Positions 9,676-20,689 of a stretch of 64,000 bases of DNA are shown one piece after another. Below the pieces are notes generated by a model. It did not search any database, was not told the DNA's origin, and worked only from the letters and a program-made list of their open reading frames with translations. This DNA is from Tetrapyrgos nigripes. Taxonomy: Eukaryota; Basidiomycota; Agaricomycetes; Agaricales; Campanellaceae. How positions within the stretch are numbered: the stretch's first letter is position 1; each line of letters starts with the position of its first letter. Location: assembly GCA_013368315.1 (NCBI GenBank), contig JAACJM010000050.1:1-64000 (forward strand), given 5' to 3'. The position numbers were made by a program, and so were the translations under genes.

Positions 9676-10590
9676 TCTCTCTCGTATCCTTGTTCAAAAA
9701 GCCTGTCCTATTCTAACTGTACCTTCTAGACTCAAGCCACCTTTCAAGCTATGCTATCATGATGTCAAGTCGCTTCTCAGTTCTGTCTAGTTGATGACTC
9801 GGAGGGCGTTTCAAAATCAACCTCATTTTTCCATTGTCCAAGCGTTTTCTCAATCTGGCACTGACCTTCAACACTCGGAGTCAAAATATGCTTTGTCGTT
9901 TGGCCCTTTTAGCCGCGTTATGACACGTTCAGAGCGACGCAGGTCAACAATTACAATCGTTGGTGAGTATTTCAAGATATTTCAACTTCAACGTCGTTTT
10001 TACAAGCGCTTTGTAGGGCCGTGTCTATTCCTCCTCTCGACTTTAGTCATTTTTCGGGGTCCGCATTGGTATTGATGTCAACGTACGCATATCCTGGTCT
10101 GAGTGTGCATCCTATAACTAGCTATGGTAAGCCAAAGACACACTGTCAAGACTTCCTGCCAAGTTTGACCTCGAATATATCCATCTTATGATTAGAATGG
10201 GTGTGGAATTCCGCTGATGGTCGACTTGTTGTGGTCCTTCCAGGCTTGTGCAAGGCCATGTTATCATGTGCCAGGACATTTCTTCAAGAGAGGACAACGA
10301 TATTACATATATCTGGAGCAGCCGTTGGACAGAAACCTATCAAGTCGCAAGACATTAGGATCTCGGGATCTAGAATGTTGAGGGTTCATGGTTGGTAATG
10401 CCAGGGATGCAGGTGAACGATTTTTAGACGAGGTTAGGAAAAGGCAAGGAGTTGGAGATTGACTGGATGTGCAACATCGAGAACTAAGAGATCGTGAGTT
10501 TGCTTTCACCTTATCCTGTCGTATGCTAATCTGAATCATTTTTCTAGTACAGTGTGCATTACCCGTGGTGACGCCAGAATCGGTTATATA
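9676..10590. other. Spacer without a supported gene
   Basis: This is collinear with 24720-25480 of copy B. Small frames exist (for example 9791-10075), but they are not kept open in the other copy, so the stretch looks non-coding or is an old relic. The two copies diverge here much more than in the DUF6535 exons downstream. Confidence 0.5.
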
Positions 10591-10735
10591 TTGTTATACT
10601 TGAAGTTAAAATGTACTTGCCCTCAGTGCAAGGTCAATGCAAGGCTTTAATTTCATTGTTTGCTTGCGCCCTCCAGCGCCTAAGTATTTTACACATCGTC
10701 CTCATCCTCGTGTCTGTCCCTTGCTCAAAATCCCT

Positions 10736-10751
10736 GTCCCTATTTAAGCCC
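10736..10751 (+). promoter_or_regulatory. TATA-like box of DUF6535 gene A
   Basis: 'CCCTATTTAAGCCC' lies about 240 bases before the chosen ATG, inside a block conserved in copy B. In copy B the same site reads CCTATTGAAGCCC (about 25637-25649), which loses the TATA character. A short upstream frame starting at ATG 10805 overlaps the main start. Confidence 0.4.
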
Positions 10752-10983
10752 GGCCTGGCAGTGCCTCTTCTCCTATTTGCTGGCTGCTTCAGAAGGTGAC
10801 AACTATGGACATCAGGGCCCGCACTACGACCAACCCAAGGGAAGAGGTCCCATCCAATCTGTCAAAAGAGGCGTCTAATGGAAGCGCTGGCCAAATTAAG
10901 ATCATGCGGCACATGGAACGTGTTGGTCAAACGAGCTTCTCGTTCTCGTCAATACAAACGTCCTCTTGTCCACTACTATCACC

Positions 10984-13947
10984 ATGAGCAAGCCAGCATC
11001 GCCGACAGACACCTCCCCATCCCCTCCGAACCTCACAATATCCCAAAGAACTCCAACTCTTCCGAGCATTCCTTCAGTTGTACAGAGCAGTACGGATGAT
11101 ACCCATACCCAGGCAGGCATGAGACGGTGTCAGTCCACTGGAAAAGTTTTTGATGGAGCAGTAGGTAGTGGAAATGGGGGCCAGGGAATTCGCGATGGTG
11201 AGTCTGTCGCTGGGTGCTATCGGTCAACGATACTGATTGTGACGCCTGGAAGTCGGCTCGTCTCACACTGTTCCCACCGACGCTGAAAATGTCACGAAGA
11301 AGCCAGAGTCCGCCGCTGGTCTTGATGAAGGGATAGATACGACCATCGCACCGTCGGGTCAGTCTGGTACAAGCGACAACGATTTCCAGCGTTTCTTGAA
11401 ACATAGTCATACTGAGGTAGACGGTGACACCCCCAGTGGTATGCTTTGTCTCTCTCTAGTGGGCACATACTCGCATACTAACTATCCTTCCAGTCAGTCG
11501 TACCTCAATCGAACTGAAGTCTTTCTCCACGGCGAACAAATGTAGGTAGTGGCCTCGACCCTTGCTCTCATATTCATGACCATTGTCTGTAGCCAATGAG
11601 AGGCTTTTGCAGCGCGAATCGGATAGATTTCAGAGCCAAGGTTAGTAACACGCGTTCTTATGATGTTTGTTCTGTACTGAGTTGGCATCATCGGTCAGGC
11701 AGCGGTGACTGGACGACGAGCACAGCTCATCGAGACAATCTAGACTGTATCCATGTGGACAGTGAGTAATGCTAGCCTTCTGTTGGGGAAAGTTTAGCTG
11801 ACAACGATAATTCTAGACACTACTGATGGGATTGGTCATGGTCTGTCCACCTCTCTAGTACGTGAGTCAATTAACGGAGGTGAGACTTGATTCTATGCTC
11901 TCTTTCATAAATTGTTGCTGATGGCTTGGGCAGAATATAAGAGTGGTACAGATCATCCGTATCCTCCCCCGGAAAACGTGAAAAGTCCAAAGTCATCTGG
12001 TTATGGGGGTATGAGAAACCAACCACAGCCGACTCAACAACCTACAGTCCTGGACCGACTTGCGATGAAATCAGAACCTCAGCCGAGTCACCCATCATCT
12101 TCATACAGTGGTGAGTATCCCTGTGAAGGCTCTTAAGTGCTGGACTAATCCTTTTAATCAAATAGAATACAGGAACTACGACTATACTAAAAAGTATCCT
12201 GTGGATGAGCTCGGGAAAGAAGTCAGCGAGAATGCTCGGGTCTGGAAGGTTTACTTAGACGAGGCTGAGGAAACTGACAGGGAGATGTTGAGTGGATTCA
12301 GAGATACACTCGACGCTCTCCTGGTGTTTGTGAGTGCCATTATATCTCTAGAGAATCCACTGCTGACTCGTGTACTAGGCGGCGCTCTTTTCCGCGGTAG
12401 TAACATCCTTTGTAATCTCCGCCGTTGAATCTCTCCAACCAGATTACAGTCAAATCACAGCGATGCTCCTGGTTGAGCAAAACCTGCTTCTTCGTGCCGC
12501 CGGGAATCCCACTGCTATTGGCAATGTTAAAACTGCGTCGGTCAACCTGGACAGTGCAGACACGAGTACTGCTGATCTCTGGATCAACGGTCTCTTCTTC
12601 AGCAGTTTGTCATTGTCATTGGCTACAGCTCTCCTCTCTGTGCTTGTCAAGCAATGGCTTCAAGCATATTCCTCCTCCCTCCCCACCGGTAATGCTCGCA
12701 AGCGTGCCAAGATCCGCCAGTTTCGATATGCTGGACTCACAGATTGGAAAGTCCCACAAATCATTGGAACTCTTCCCATTGTCCTCCATGCTTCCCTTGG
12801 TCTATTTATGGCAGGGTTCTCGCTGTATGTTTCAGAGCTTCAGCCCTCACTGTGCTGGATAGTTGTCTCTGTCACAGCCATCTCCTTCCTGATGTATCTG
12901 GGGAGCGTTGTCATTCCAGTCATTGTCACTATTCAATGTCCATACAGAATACCACTACTTTTTGTGCCTCTCAATTTCATCTTCTTTCCTCTCCAAATTG
13001 GCAAATACCTTTGGATCAGATACTGTTGGGGGCAATGGTGGTTAGAGTGGCCCTCTCTTCCTAGTAATTCCATACAAGCTGCAGAAGCCACATTTCTGAA
13101 GCCCAATGGTTATGGTAGTCAGCATTCTAGATGGGACATATCCCTTCTTCATAACCCATACACTCGTCATCACTCTATCCTGGCTGACTGCATCAAATGG
13201 CTACAATCCCTGCAATCAAATGATTCAATGCAGGACATTGTAGGTCGGGCTCTGCATGGAATCATGAAGGAGCACATCATTAGGGAGGACAATGGGAAGC
13301 TGCAATATTTTTCTCCAGCTCTGAAATGCTACATTGACAACCTTGACTTGAAATTGATTCTGAACTGGATATTGAGCTCATCTCAAATTGGCAATGACGA
13401 GTATAAATCTAAACTCTGTACATCTCTGTGCACAGAGTGGGGAAAGGCTCGAGCAAAGTTTCATGGCTTTCCTCAAGTGAAATTGGAGGGTTGTCTGATA
13501 GATGAAGCTAAGAGTGGAAATTTGCATCATGTTAAATTCCTGATTGCAATGGGGGCAGATGCTAATGCTAAGGGAGGGTACTTTGGGTTTGCATTGCAGG
13601 CAGCAGCAACTTGGGGACACCTGGAGATTGTCAGATATCTCATGGAGAAAGGAGCAGATGTTAATGCTGAGGGAGGGGGATATGGGTTTGCATTGCAGCC
13701 AGCAGCAGCTAATGGACACCTGGAGATTGTCAGATATCTTGTGGAGAAAGGAGCAGATGTTAATGCTAAGGGAGGGTACTATGGGTTTGCATTGCAGGCA
13801 GCAGCAGCTGGGGGACACCTGGAGATTGTCAGATATCTTGTGGAGAAAGGAGCAGATGTTAATGCTCGGGGAGGGGCACAGAGATCTGCTCTCAACGCAG
13901 CATATGGCCAGGTTGCTGAATATCTGATATCTAAAGGAGCAACTTGA
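10984..13947 (+). CDS. DUF6535 membrane protein with ankyrin repeats, copy A (intact)
   Basis: Nine exons read through without a stop: 10984-11197, 11253-11438, 11494-11541, 11593-11640, 11699-11761, 11817-11879, 11934-12110, 12166-12329, 12379-13947, giving 843 residues. All introns are GT..AG. The first seven are phase 1 and the last is phase 0. Residues 1-270 are Ser/Thr/Pro/Gly-rich and probably disordered. The DUF6535 domain follows (about 283-500, starting near RVWKVYLDEAEETDREM) with about four hydrophobic segments (near 320, 388, 452, 478). The C-terminus (about 691-843) holds ankyrin repeats of near-identical sequence (GHLEIVRYLVEKGADVNA). DUF6535 proteins are common and variable in Agaricomycetes; their function is unknown. 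The start was chosen for its Kozak-like CACCATGA and because copy B keeps it at the same spacing. The paralogue is at 25887-28820. Confidence 0.88.
13556..13870 (+). repeat. Tandem ~99-102 bp ankyrin-coding repeats
   Basis: The unit from 'gcagatgttaatgct' to 'gagaaaggagcagatg' is repeated in frame, with the last units nearly identical at base level. Copy A has four GADxNA units and copy B has three (28500-28720). Such base-level identity points to recent unit gain, loss or conversion. Confidence 0.85.
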
Positions 13948-14220
13948 GCACCCAAGTAGTTACCTGTAAGTAGATGTTTAATAATATTAAGGGCCCTGGC
14001 AGGGTCCAGACAGGGTTGCTTTTAGGATTATGTATGTGTAAAGGACGGCCTAGGAAATAAAGATTAAGAGAGTAGTAATGCCCGAACGGCAATCGTGTCG
14101 GCTCGCAGACACATGATGCTATCACTGCAGGTCTGTCACCTTCAACAACTACACGTAACTTGTGTTGTGTATTAGACCAAGACGGATGTGTATGCTAAAC
14201 ATAATTTTGAAAAAAGAAAT
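13948..14220 (+). other. 3' flank of DUF6535 gene A with polyA signal
   Basis: Contains AATAAA at 14056-14061 and the block 'taataatattaagggccctggcagggtccagacaggg' (13979-14016), which recurs after DUF6535 copy B and inside the secreted-protein gene at 52480-52545. The gene is tail to tail with the mitoribosomal relic that follows. Confidence 0.6.
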
Positions 14221-15596
14221 CTAATTAACCTCCTTCGCAACACCATCCCATCCCTTAAATCCCCCAAGCCCACTCTCCACCACCTGCTCATGCCCCTCCT
14301 TCCTTGCCTCCTCCACCGTCCAATGCTCATACACCAAACTAACCCTCTCCCAATCAATCACACTCCAAAACTCTTTAATCCAAGCTTCCTTACCCCATAC
14401 GCCATAACCTGCACTTGTCCATGCGTGTTCGTGGACGGAGAGACAGAAGAGGGGGTAGAGGGTTTCGCCGATGTTGAGGGTAGATGAGAGGCCTAGGGCG
14501 TTAGCGGTACTGCTACCGGGACCAGAGGGTTTGGACATAGTCATAGTATAGTGGTCGGAGCGGGATAAAGTCCTTTGGTATCTCGGTGTCAAAGCAGCGT
14601 TGTTCAACCCGAGACCCATGTTGAAAGAACTTGCATTTTGGGGAGTGGGTTCATCGAAGAGGGAGGTGGGGATCATGTTTTCTTCTCCGAGGTTTTTGTT
14701 GTTCTTGTCAGTTAAGGAAGGAGTTGAGGTGTATATGAAACGAGGGTGAAGGGGGTGATTCGAGGGGTTGTTAGACGCAGAGACGCCAGAGGCAGGAGAG
14801 GAAGGCGAGACACCTGGAGGAGGGGATTTTGGTGTCGGTGCGGGTGTAGGCGACACGTTTCCTTCGCTTTCGCCTTCATACTCCTCATTTTCCCCTTCAT
14901 GATGCTCAATCTTCTCCCCAGTAATCATCTCAGCCAACTCTTGGGTCCACTCCCGCATATACGGATCCCCCTTCATCAACGGATCCCCTCTATCATACTG
15001 CAACATCCCACTCCCCATCAACAACTTGGAATGCCCCATATACATCCGACTCCTCACCAAAAGCGTCCCTGGCCCAAACGTCGGTACGACAGCTGTGTTT
15101 CCAGCGGCATCAGTGACGAACTAGATGTAGCCGTTGGTAAACATGTCCATGGCAGCTGCGGAAAAGGCAGATTTGAGTTGGGCGAGGGAGCCGTGTTGTA
15201 AACGGATTTGGGTGAGGAGGTGGGGGGAAATGAGGTGTTGGTGGGGGAGGTGTTTGGGGGAGGTGGGGAGAGGTGGGAATGGAAGAAGTGATCGTTGAGG
15301 AAGCGTAATTGAAGGCGAAGACGGAGGAACGTTCGGGGGTGGCACGGATGATGGTGTCGACGATGGACTACTACAAAAAGCATTAGTAAAAGTAGTAAAA
15401 AGAACGTAGACTACACACCCTTGACCTCTTCATTCAGCCTCTGTAACAACCCCTGCTGTTAGTCCACCGCGACGACCTTGAACGCAGGAGGAGGCAAAAA
15501 ATTGGCCAAGCCTTGGTCGATACGTGTACGCAGTGGAGGAATGTCGTGCAGAGCACATCTGCCTAGAAAGCGACTTGGAGTTGTGAATTGACGCAT
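14221..15596 (-). pseudogene. SOD-like mitoribosomal protein, copy A (nonsense)
   Basis: This is collinear with the readable copy at 29053-30508. The C-terminal half is open and ends in KGWDGVAKEVN, probably the ancestral ending. The codon for Trp in 'NGYIWFV' is TAG here (15121-15123). Upstream, the exon 2 start and the signal-bearing exon 1 (15594-15400) contain further changes, including frame loss in the ASLALNNHFF region and a decayed DTELEG junction. At best a C-terminal fragment could be made. Copy B, by contrast, keeps the Trp codon but has a shifted last stretch. Confidence 0.85.
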
Positions 15597-16250
15597 TCCG
15601 GATACATTGACTTTGGTTTCTTCGCCTTTCCTTAGAGTGAATTCAGTGTCAGCGATGCCATGGTCAGAGTCTAAATTCGTTTCAAGTGAGAAAACGTCGA
15701 ATAAATGCGAGGTGAGAGAAAGCAGAAAGGATGCGTAGCAGCGGATTTGCTAGCAGAACAAGCTTGTCCAGATTACTGAGGGTGAACCGATGGTCGTTGG
15801 GAGGACATTTATTTTTAGCCGCGTCCACTTGAATTTCGTCATCAACATCCTTGGTCCTCGATTGCGCAACAGTATACTCGACGACCGCTGAGGTCAAGCT
15901 GATTTACAGGTGAGTACTATTACATAGATTGGGTCATTCGCAAAGATGAAATGCTCTTTAGGTATTTCAGGCCTTAGCTTTCAGCTTCACGCTCGTATGA
16001 AGCTGCACCAAAATGCCTTTTCGGTTTTTCGGATCTGCTAGGAGTATCTGAGTTGTAGTCAGTTGGTTGAGGGAATCCAACACTGGGAGTGTTCTGTCCT
16101 TGCTTCAAGTTCGATGGCCACCGTACAGACACGGCAGAGTGATCCCTGTCCAACAGTCGGACAGAAATGGGCAGACCCTGTAGATTTGAGGGCTTGCTTC
16201 GCTTCTGTTCCTGTGGATCTTGTACATCGCTTTGCTCAGTGCGAGTTTGC
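15597..16250. other. No supported gene
   Basis: A minus-strand frame at 15682-15897 (Asp/Lys-rich, 71 codons) is seen, but no paralogue or motif supports it. The mitoribosomal gene's upstream neighbour OST2, present in copy B, is absent here, so the duplication ends near 15.6 kb. Confidence 0.5.
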
Positions 16251-16259
16251 TGATCCGGT

Positions 16260-17870
16260 GTCCCTGCTTGACCGATAATTTCCGTTCAGATTATGGATGT
16301 TCTCAGCAAAACCATGGCATTCCATGCCCCGCTTAACTACCAGATATCTGCTCCTGAACTACGAAGACGTGCTTAGGGACCTTGCTCGCATTAGTGCTCA
16401 ATCTTAAGACTCGGAATATCATCTTCATCTTGACATTTCACAAACGTTCAAGAACTTGAGAGTTGGGCTAGTTCCTGCTATGTACGTACTACTCTGGACT
16501 TTCTGGAATTTTACTGAAGCTTCGTTTTCAGGACTGTATGTCTGCGTTGACCGAACGGATGAATACCCACTGACATTTCTCATATGCAGCGCTGTTCTTC
16601 AACTTCGTCCCTATCTCTCTGGTCCCATCCTGTTGACCAACGCGTTCGGTAACCAAGCAGTTCACATTCCACCTGAAGCCTTCAACGCTTCCTCTGCAGA
16701 GGTTGAAGACTAGATGGATGTTTGGGAAGCTACTTTACCTGATGGCATCACTGCAGTCGGTTCGTACAGTTCAATTCGCCATGGATTGCCTTGACTCACC
16801 GTTATCAGCTCGACGGAGCGACTGTGTCGAGCACCAATGGTGACGAACCCTTTGTCGCAGTTGACGCGAGCCCTGAGAGTACAGGGGCTTGGGAACTCAT
16901 CAGAATGGTGAGCGTTACCTGCTCAAATGATATTGTGATGCGTTCTAACCTCTGTTTCGTGTCGTTCTCCAGTTACCAATATTTGGGAAGTTGGAATTAA
17001 ATTTTGCACAACAGTCCCTTCCTCTTAATGACTTGGTCACTCTCGAAGTCCAGTGTGTAAACAAGGCTAAGACTGATACAAATTACGTTGGTTTCCTTTC
17101 TTTCTTGGGTTTATACATCATCTTATACCACTTTTTCCAACAGCTACCCTACCGATCCCGTACTATTGAGACAAAACCTACCGCATTCACTGACACTCCT
17201 TCCTGACGTTCAGGAAATGGTCTCAGCCAAAACTCCGATGACCTGCAACAACGCTCTCCGACCTGACGACAACCATCAACAGCAGCAGTCATCGACACTG
17301 ATGGACCCCAAGAGCTCCTCAACGTCATGCTCGATACACTCCCCCTCAGCAATGTAGCTTTCCCAGACAGATTGACCCCTCCTCAAAATCGTCCCGGCTT
17401 CTCGAGCGAAACTGCGTTTTCATACTCGAAGATGGTACCACTAGGATTTTGGTCGTCACCACTTTTACTTCGTTCCGTCTTGCTAACGTACAGGACGATC
17501 TAGCGAGAGGACTGCAAGGTTGAAGGATAGCGCCAGAAATGGTGTAACGCGTTCCGATCACTGGCTTCATCGGATTGTAAGTTTTACTATGCAATCCTTC
17601 CCGGTGGTCTATCAACCAATTAATTCCTTCATTCATCTTCAGCTTGTCGGTCTCAAGAACACTACAGAACTTCAGGTCCTCCTCGATAACAAGATACGCG
17701 CAGGACCTCTGGCTCAACTTGTGGTCGAAAGCATCATCACAAACAACGCCGATCCTTCTGTATCATCCCCTTTTAACCCTCGCCACTGGACCAATGACAA
17801 TAATGTTCATATCGCCGCCGATTTGACTTTATGGATCCTGTTTTAGAAGAGACGATCAACAGCCATCCTG
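16260..17870 (+). pseudogene. Degenerate unrecognised gene X (longest copy)
   Basis: Exon-like blocks on the plus strand are separated by GT..AG spacers. They include a block beginning MDVLSKTMAFH (16289), LRVGLVPAM (16462), AFGNQAVHIPPEAFNASSAE (16646-16705), DGATVSSTNGDEPFVAVDA (about 16810), KLELNFAQQSLPLNDLVTLE (about 16985-17050), and KNTTELQVLLDNKIRAGPLA (about 17655). An in-frame TAG follows AEVED near 16711, and the first block meets stops. Parts recur at 320-830 and 23020-23338. I do not recognise the family. The blocks suggest a mid-sized enzyme or beta-rich protein, but nothing firmer can be said. Confidence 0.45.
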
Positions 17871-18755
17871 ATGCTTTCTTTCAGAGGTATGCTACTGGTT
17901 GTCGTTGACTTGCAAACATCTCACATGGGTGTGTCTCTGAAAGACTTGGAACCGACTGTCCCACACCGCATGTTGCGGTAGGGCCACACCTTCGCTCTAG
18001 ATGGCTAGTAGTGATCATATATTTTCGTTGTCTTCCTTAAACCTGAAATCTGCTTGCAGCTTTCTATAACTTGACTCCCACTGATGTCACCAACCTCTTT
18101 CTTCATCGTGAAAGCCGGCAGTGCTATCCAACTTATCACGGACTTTGGCGGCTAGGTATGTTCGATTCATTCTGACCACTTTCTGTACTCGCTCAATCCA
18201 TAACAGATGTTGCGAGACTGGTGGAGGCATCTGAAGTCTCGTTATGGAGTTTCGCTCACCGATAATACTATCGGTAATGCTACTGCAATTGAAGAGAGGA
18301 CCCAAGACTCCGTCTCAACTCCGTCTTGAACTTTGACGATTCTCAGACTAAGCTCCGAGCACCTTCGCAAGGATAGATGTATTCCAACAGTTTGGCAACT
18401 TTATGGTTCTGTCCCTTAATCTATGAGCTTGTACATATGCCGAAGAAGAGATATCTTGACGCCCGAGATTGACCAGTCTGTCTGGTGTGCATTTAGCAGT
18501 GTACCCTGAAATTCTTCGTATTCTCTTCGTTTTCTCTCACCGAGGTCTGGATCCTCGATCCCAATGATTTCGCTTCTGTGAAGGAGTTTTGGCAATAAAT
18601 TGAATAAGGATGGCCATCGTTTGGACATCCTGTTGCAACGCAGCAGCAACTCTCCCTGTTGACTACCAGACACGTTCTGTGATGTTGACTAGATATCTAT
18701 CTTCCCCATATGTTGCCCATATGCAGAATCTAGATTTTGGCGGGCTCTGTAATAA
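17871..18755. other. No supported gene
   Basis: Scattered short frames on both strands; none has paralogue support in the window. May be the decayed 3' end of gene X. Confidence 0.4.
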
Positions 18756-19316
18756 TTAAATGTCATTATCAAGAGTAAGAAATACTTTGTATCTGACTCT
18801 GCAGTATGTCGTAGACGCGAGTAAGGCAGTTTCGGACGCGGTAGCCGCCAAACTGCTTACCACCATCTTCACCGTTGTCTACGCATTGACTTGCGTCCCA
18901 CTTGCCCATTCTTCTTCCCCGTCCTTTGACGCCTCGCTGGGACTGCTTCCTCAGTGTCTACCAATCTATCAATACACCAATATTGTTCACAACACCGGAC
19001 CTCATGCGGCGTACATCTTCTCAACAAAAGTGAATAACCCTCGCTGCAAACCTCCGAGTCATCTCGGTCGACAGCGAATACATGGAACTAGTCTCAGTTG
19101 GAGCCATAAAGTGAGGATTTCGTCCCTCATTAGCTCAGCTTTTAATTAACGATAGAAATGGTCAAACTTGTACTGTTTGAACAGCTCTTCTTATACAGCT
19201 CTAGCCGACAGGTGAAATGTCTGTTACGCAGCCAAGTCTTAAGGTCAATCCAATACTCCTCAATCTCTTTCTTGCTCCCCTTCCCCCCTCTATTCCAAGG
19301 ACACCCAAAGAATGGC
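18756..19316 (+). repeat. Inverted copy of the F-gene upstream region
   Basis: This plus-strand copy of the region that lies upstream of the minus-strand F genes runs from 'aagagtaagaaatactttg' through 'aacagctcttcttatacagc' to the start ATGGCCTCA at 19312. After nine coding bases it switches to an inverted GPC1 exon 2 fragment. It contains a 129-codon frame (18760-19149) with a hydrophobic, signal-like stretch, shared in part by other copies. It is an F promoter without an F gene. Confidence 0.75.
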
Positions 19317-19325
19317 CTCAATGAC

Positions 19326-19420
19326 CTCTGTCTTGATATTGAGGTTGTCCGCACGCATCTCCATAATGAACTTGTCGCCCTTCTTGCGTAGTTCGTCCCC
19401 GCGTTTTTCAGTTGCTTGTG
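19326..19420 (-). pseudogene. GPC1 exon 2 fragment
   Basis: The minus strand encodes KRGDELRKKGDKFIMEMRAD plus NLNIKT, matching GPC1 exon 2 (43640-43720). On its other side it is fused to unrelated sequence (19430-19590) that stays open to the minus-strand frame start near 19589. Confidence 0.75.
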
Positions 19421-19978
19421 CATGGGATAAGTCTGATGGACAAGCGAGTGAAATTACTTTGTTATATAAGGTGGAACCTGGTAGGCGGTTTATTTCTCGT
19501 CTTTCGATAACGAATGGCTCTGCCAGGAATATCCGATCAGAGCTTTGGTATACATGTCGCTGAACGAATTTCCCTGAAAGTGTCGTCAAGGTAAAGTAGT
19601 GTTCATGGCCTCGCAGAGCACCTTGGTAATGACGACGATGACGTTGTCGTGCATGATGATAGGGATACAGAGGCTCAATTGGATGAGCTCAAGACTTTGG
19701 TAGAGAGTCACCGTCTGAGGATTGAGGGTCATCAGTGGTTGCAGTTTCTCTTCAGACAATCCGAGTGCATTCCCTTACTTTGTTGATGGTCTTGTCAATG
19801 TTCTTTTACGCACTCTGTAGTTATAACACTTGTCCAATATATATGCACATGTAACTGCCTAGAGTACTGTATCTTGTAGATATCCCGAATCAATGTATAA
19901 ATACACGTAAGTCGCTGACTGAAGATGGTACTCTGAACGGGCTGAAATAGGCAAGGATTTGGTCAATGTATGTTTCTA
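19421..19978. other. Unassigned stretch
   Basis: Contains a minus-strand frame (about 19420-19589) with FVQRHVYQSSDRIFLAEPF fused to the GPC1 fragment. No family was recognised; probably a chance fusion at a recombination join. Confidence 0.35.
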
Positions 19979-20542
19979 CTACCAAGGTTGAGCATGAAGT
20001 CTCCCGGTACACCGCTCGTGTACTGTACATGTGAGGACAGAAGACACGAAGTACGTTTTCCCGCTCCGCTGCAACTTATCTACGCTTAGCCAACCAATCT
20101 TCCGGGGTCCAAGTGTACGGATACAGGGATCTCGGATAGGGAATGGACCAGGAATATCAGCCAGGATTTTCTGAGTCTTCCCGCCACGCCGAGTGGGTTT
20201 TTTGTTGGTGTATGGGGCAGGGCCAGAAAATCGATTCCGCTCGGGTGTTGCTTGGGACTGAGTTGACATTGATTGTGAATGAAGTGGATGTTTCGAAGAG
20301 CTGGACGGGGTGTGAGGGGAATAGATGAAGACGAAAATAACTGGCGGGTCATCGGTAGACCACCAATTGTTATCGTCATCGGTGTACATCTGATTGCGAA
20401 ATTCGTTGGAATCAAGGAGACGAATTTGCATGCCATGGCTTTCCGTAGTCTGCAGACGATAATGGGCTTGTACAAACCATGTGGCTTCAGTCGAGTCTTT
20501 GACCTTGAAAAAGAACTCGACTGTCCCGAAAGATATACACAT
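19979..20542 (-). CDS. Hypothetical protein, 187 aa
   Basis: A single frame from the first ATG (20542). Residues 1-60 are balanced (FGTVEFFFKVKDSTEATWF, DSNEFRNQMYTDDDNNWW). The middle is Ser/Pro-rich and the end basic. No domain was recognised and no other copy exists in the window, so selection cannot be judged. It may be one exon of a larger or broken gene, since it lies between GPC1 relics. Confidence 0.35.
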   Translation of the reverse strand: MCISFGTVEFFFKVKDSTEATWFVQAHYRLQTTESHGMQIRLLDSNEFRNQMYTDDDNNWWSTDDPPVIFVFIYSPHTPSSSSKHPLHSQSMSTQSQATPERNRFSGPAPYTNKKPTRRGGKTQKILADIPGPFPIRDPCIRTLGPRKIGWLSVDKLQRSGKTYFVSSVLTCTVHERCTGRLHAQPW

Positions 20543-20689
20543 GAATGATTTGTCCGATACGGACAATAAACAACGGGTATGCGTTTAAGAGCTTGTCTGA
20601 ATGGCACCAGAGAGACACGAGTAAGAAGTAGTTGAGTTTAGAGAGAAAAGAAAGGAGAAGAAGGTTAGGTCTCTGTCAAGACGACGAAA

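Noticed and set aside
9791..10075. 94-codon plus-strand frame upstream of DUF6535 gene A
   Set aside because: The collinear segment in copy B (24716-25102) does not keep the frame; no motif was recognised.
13378..13818. 146-codon minus-strand Cys/Ser-rich frame
   Set aside because: It is the antisense shadow of the ankyrin repeats; the periodic pattern comes from the sense units. The same applies at 28176-28667.
13540..13880. Regularly spaced repeats as a CRISPR-like array
   Set aside because: The units are in-frame ankyrin codons without unique spacers, in a eukaryotic genome.
14188..15201. Plus-strand frames over the mitoribosomal relic (for example 14746-15201)
   Set aside because: Shadows of the minus-strand gene, rich in Arg/Gly because they read the complement of Ser/Pro codons.
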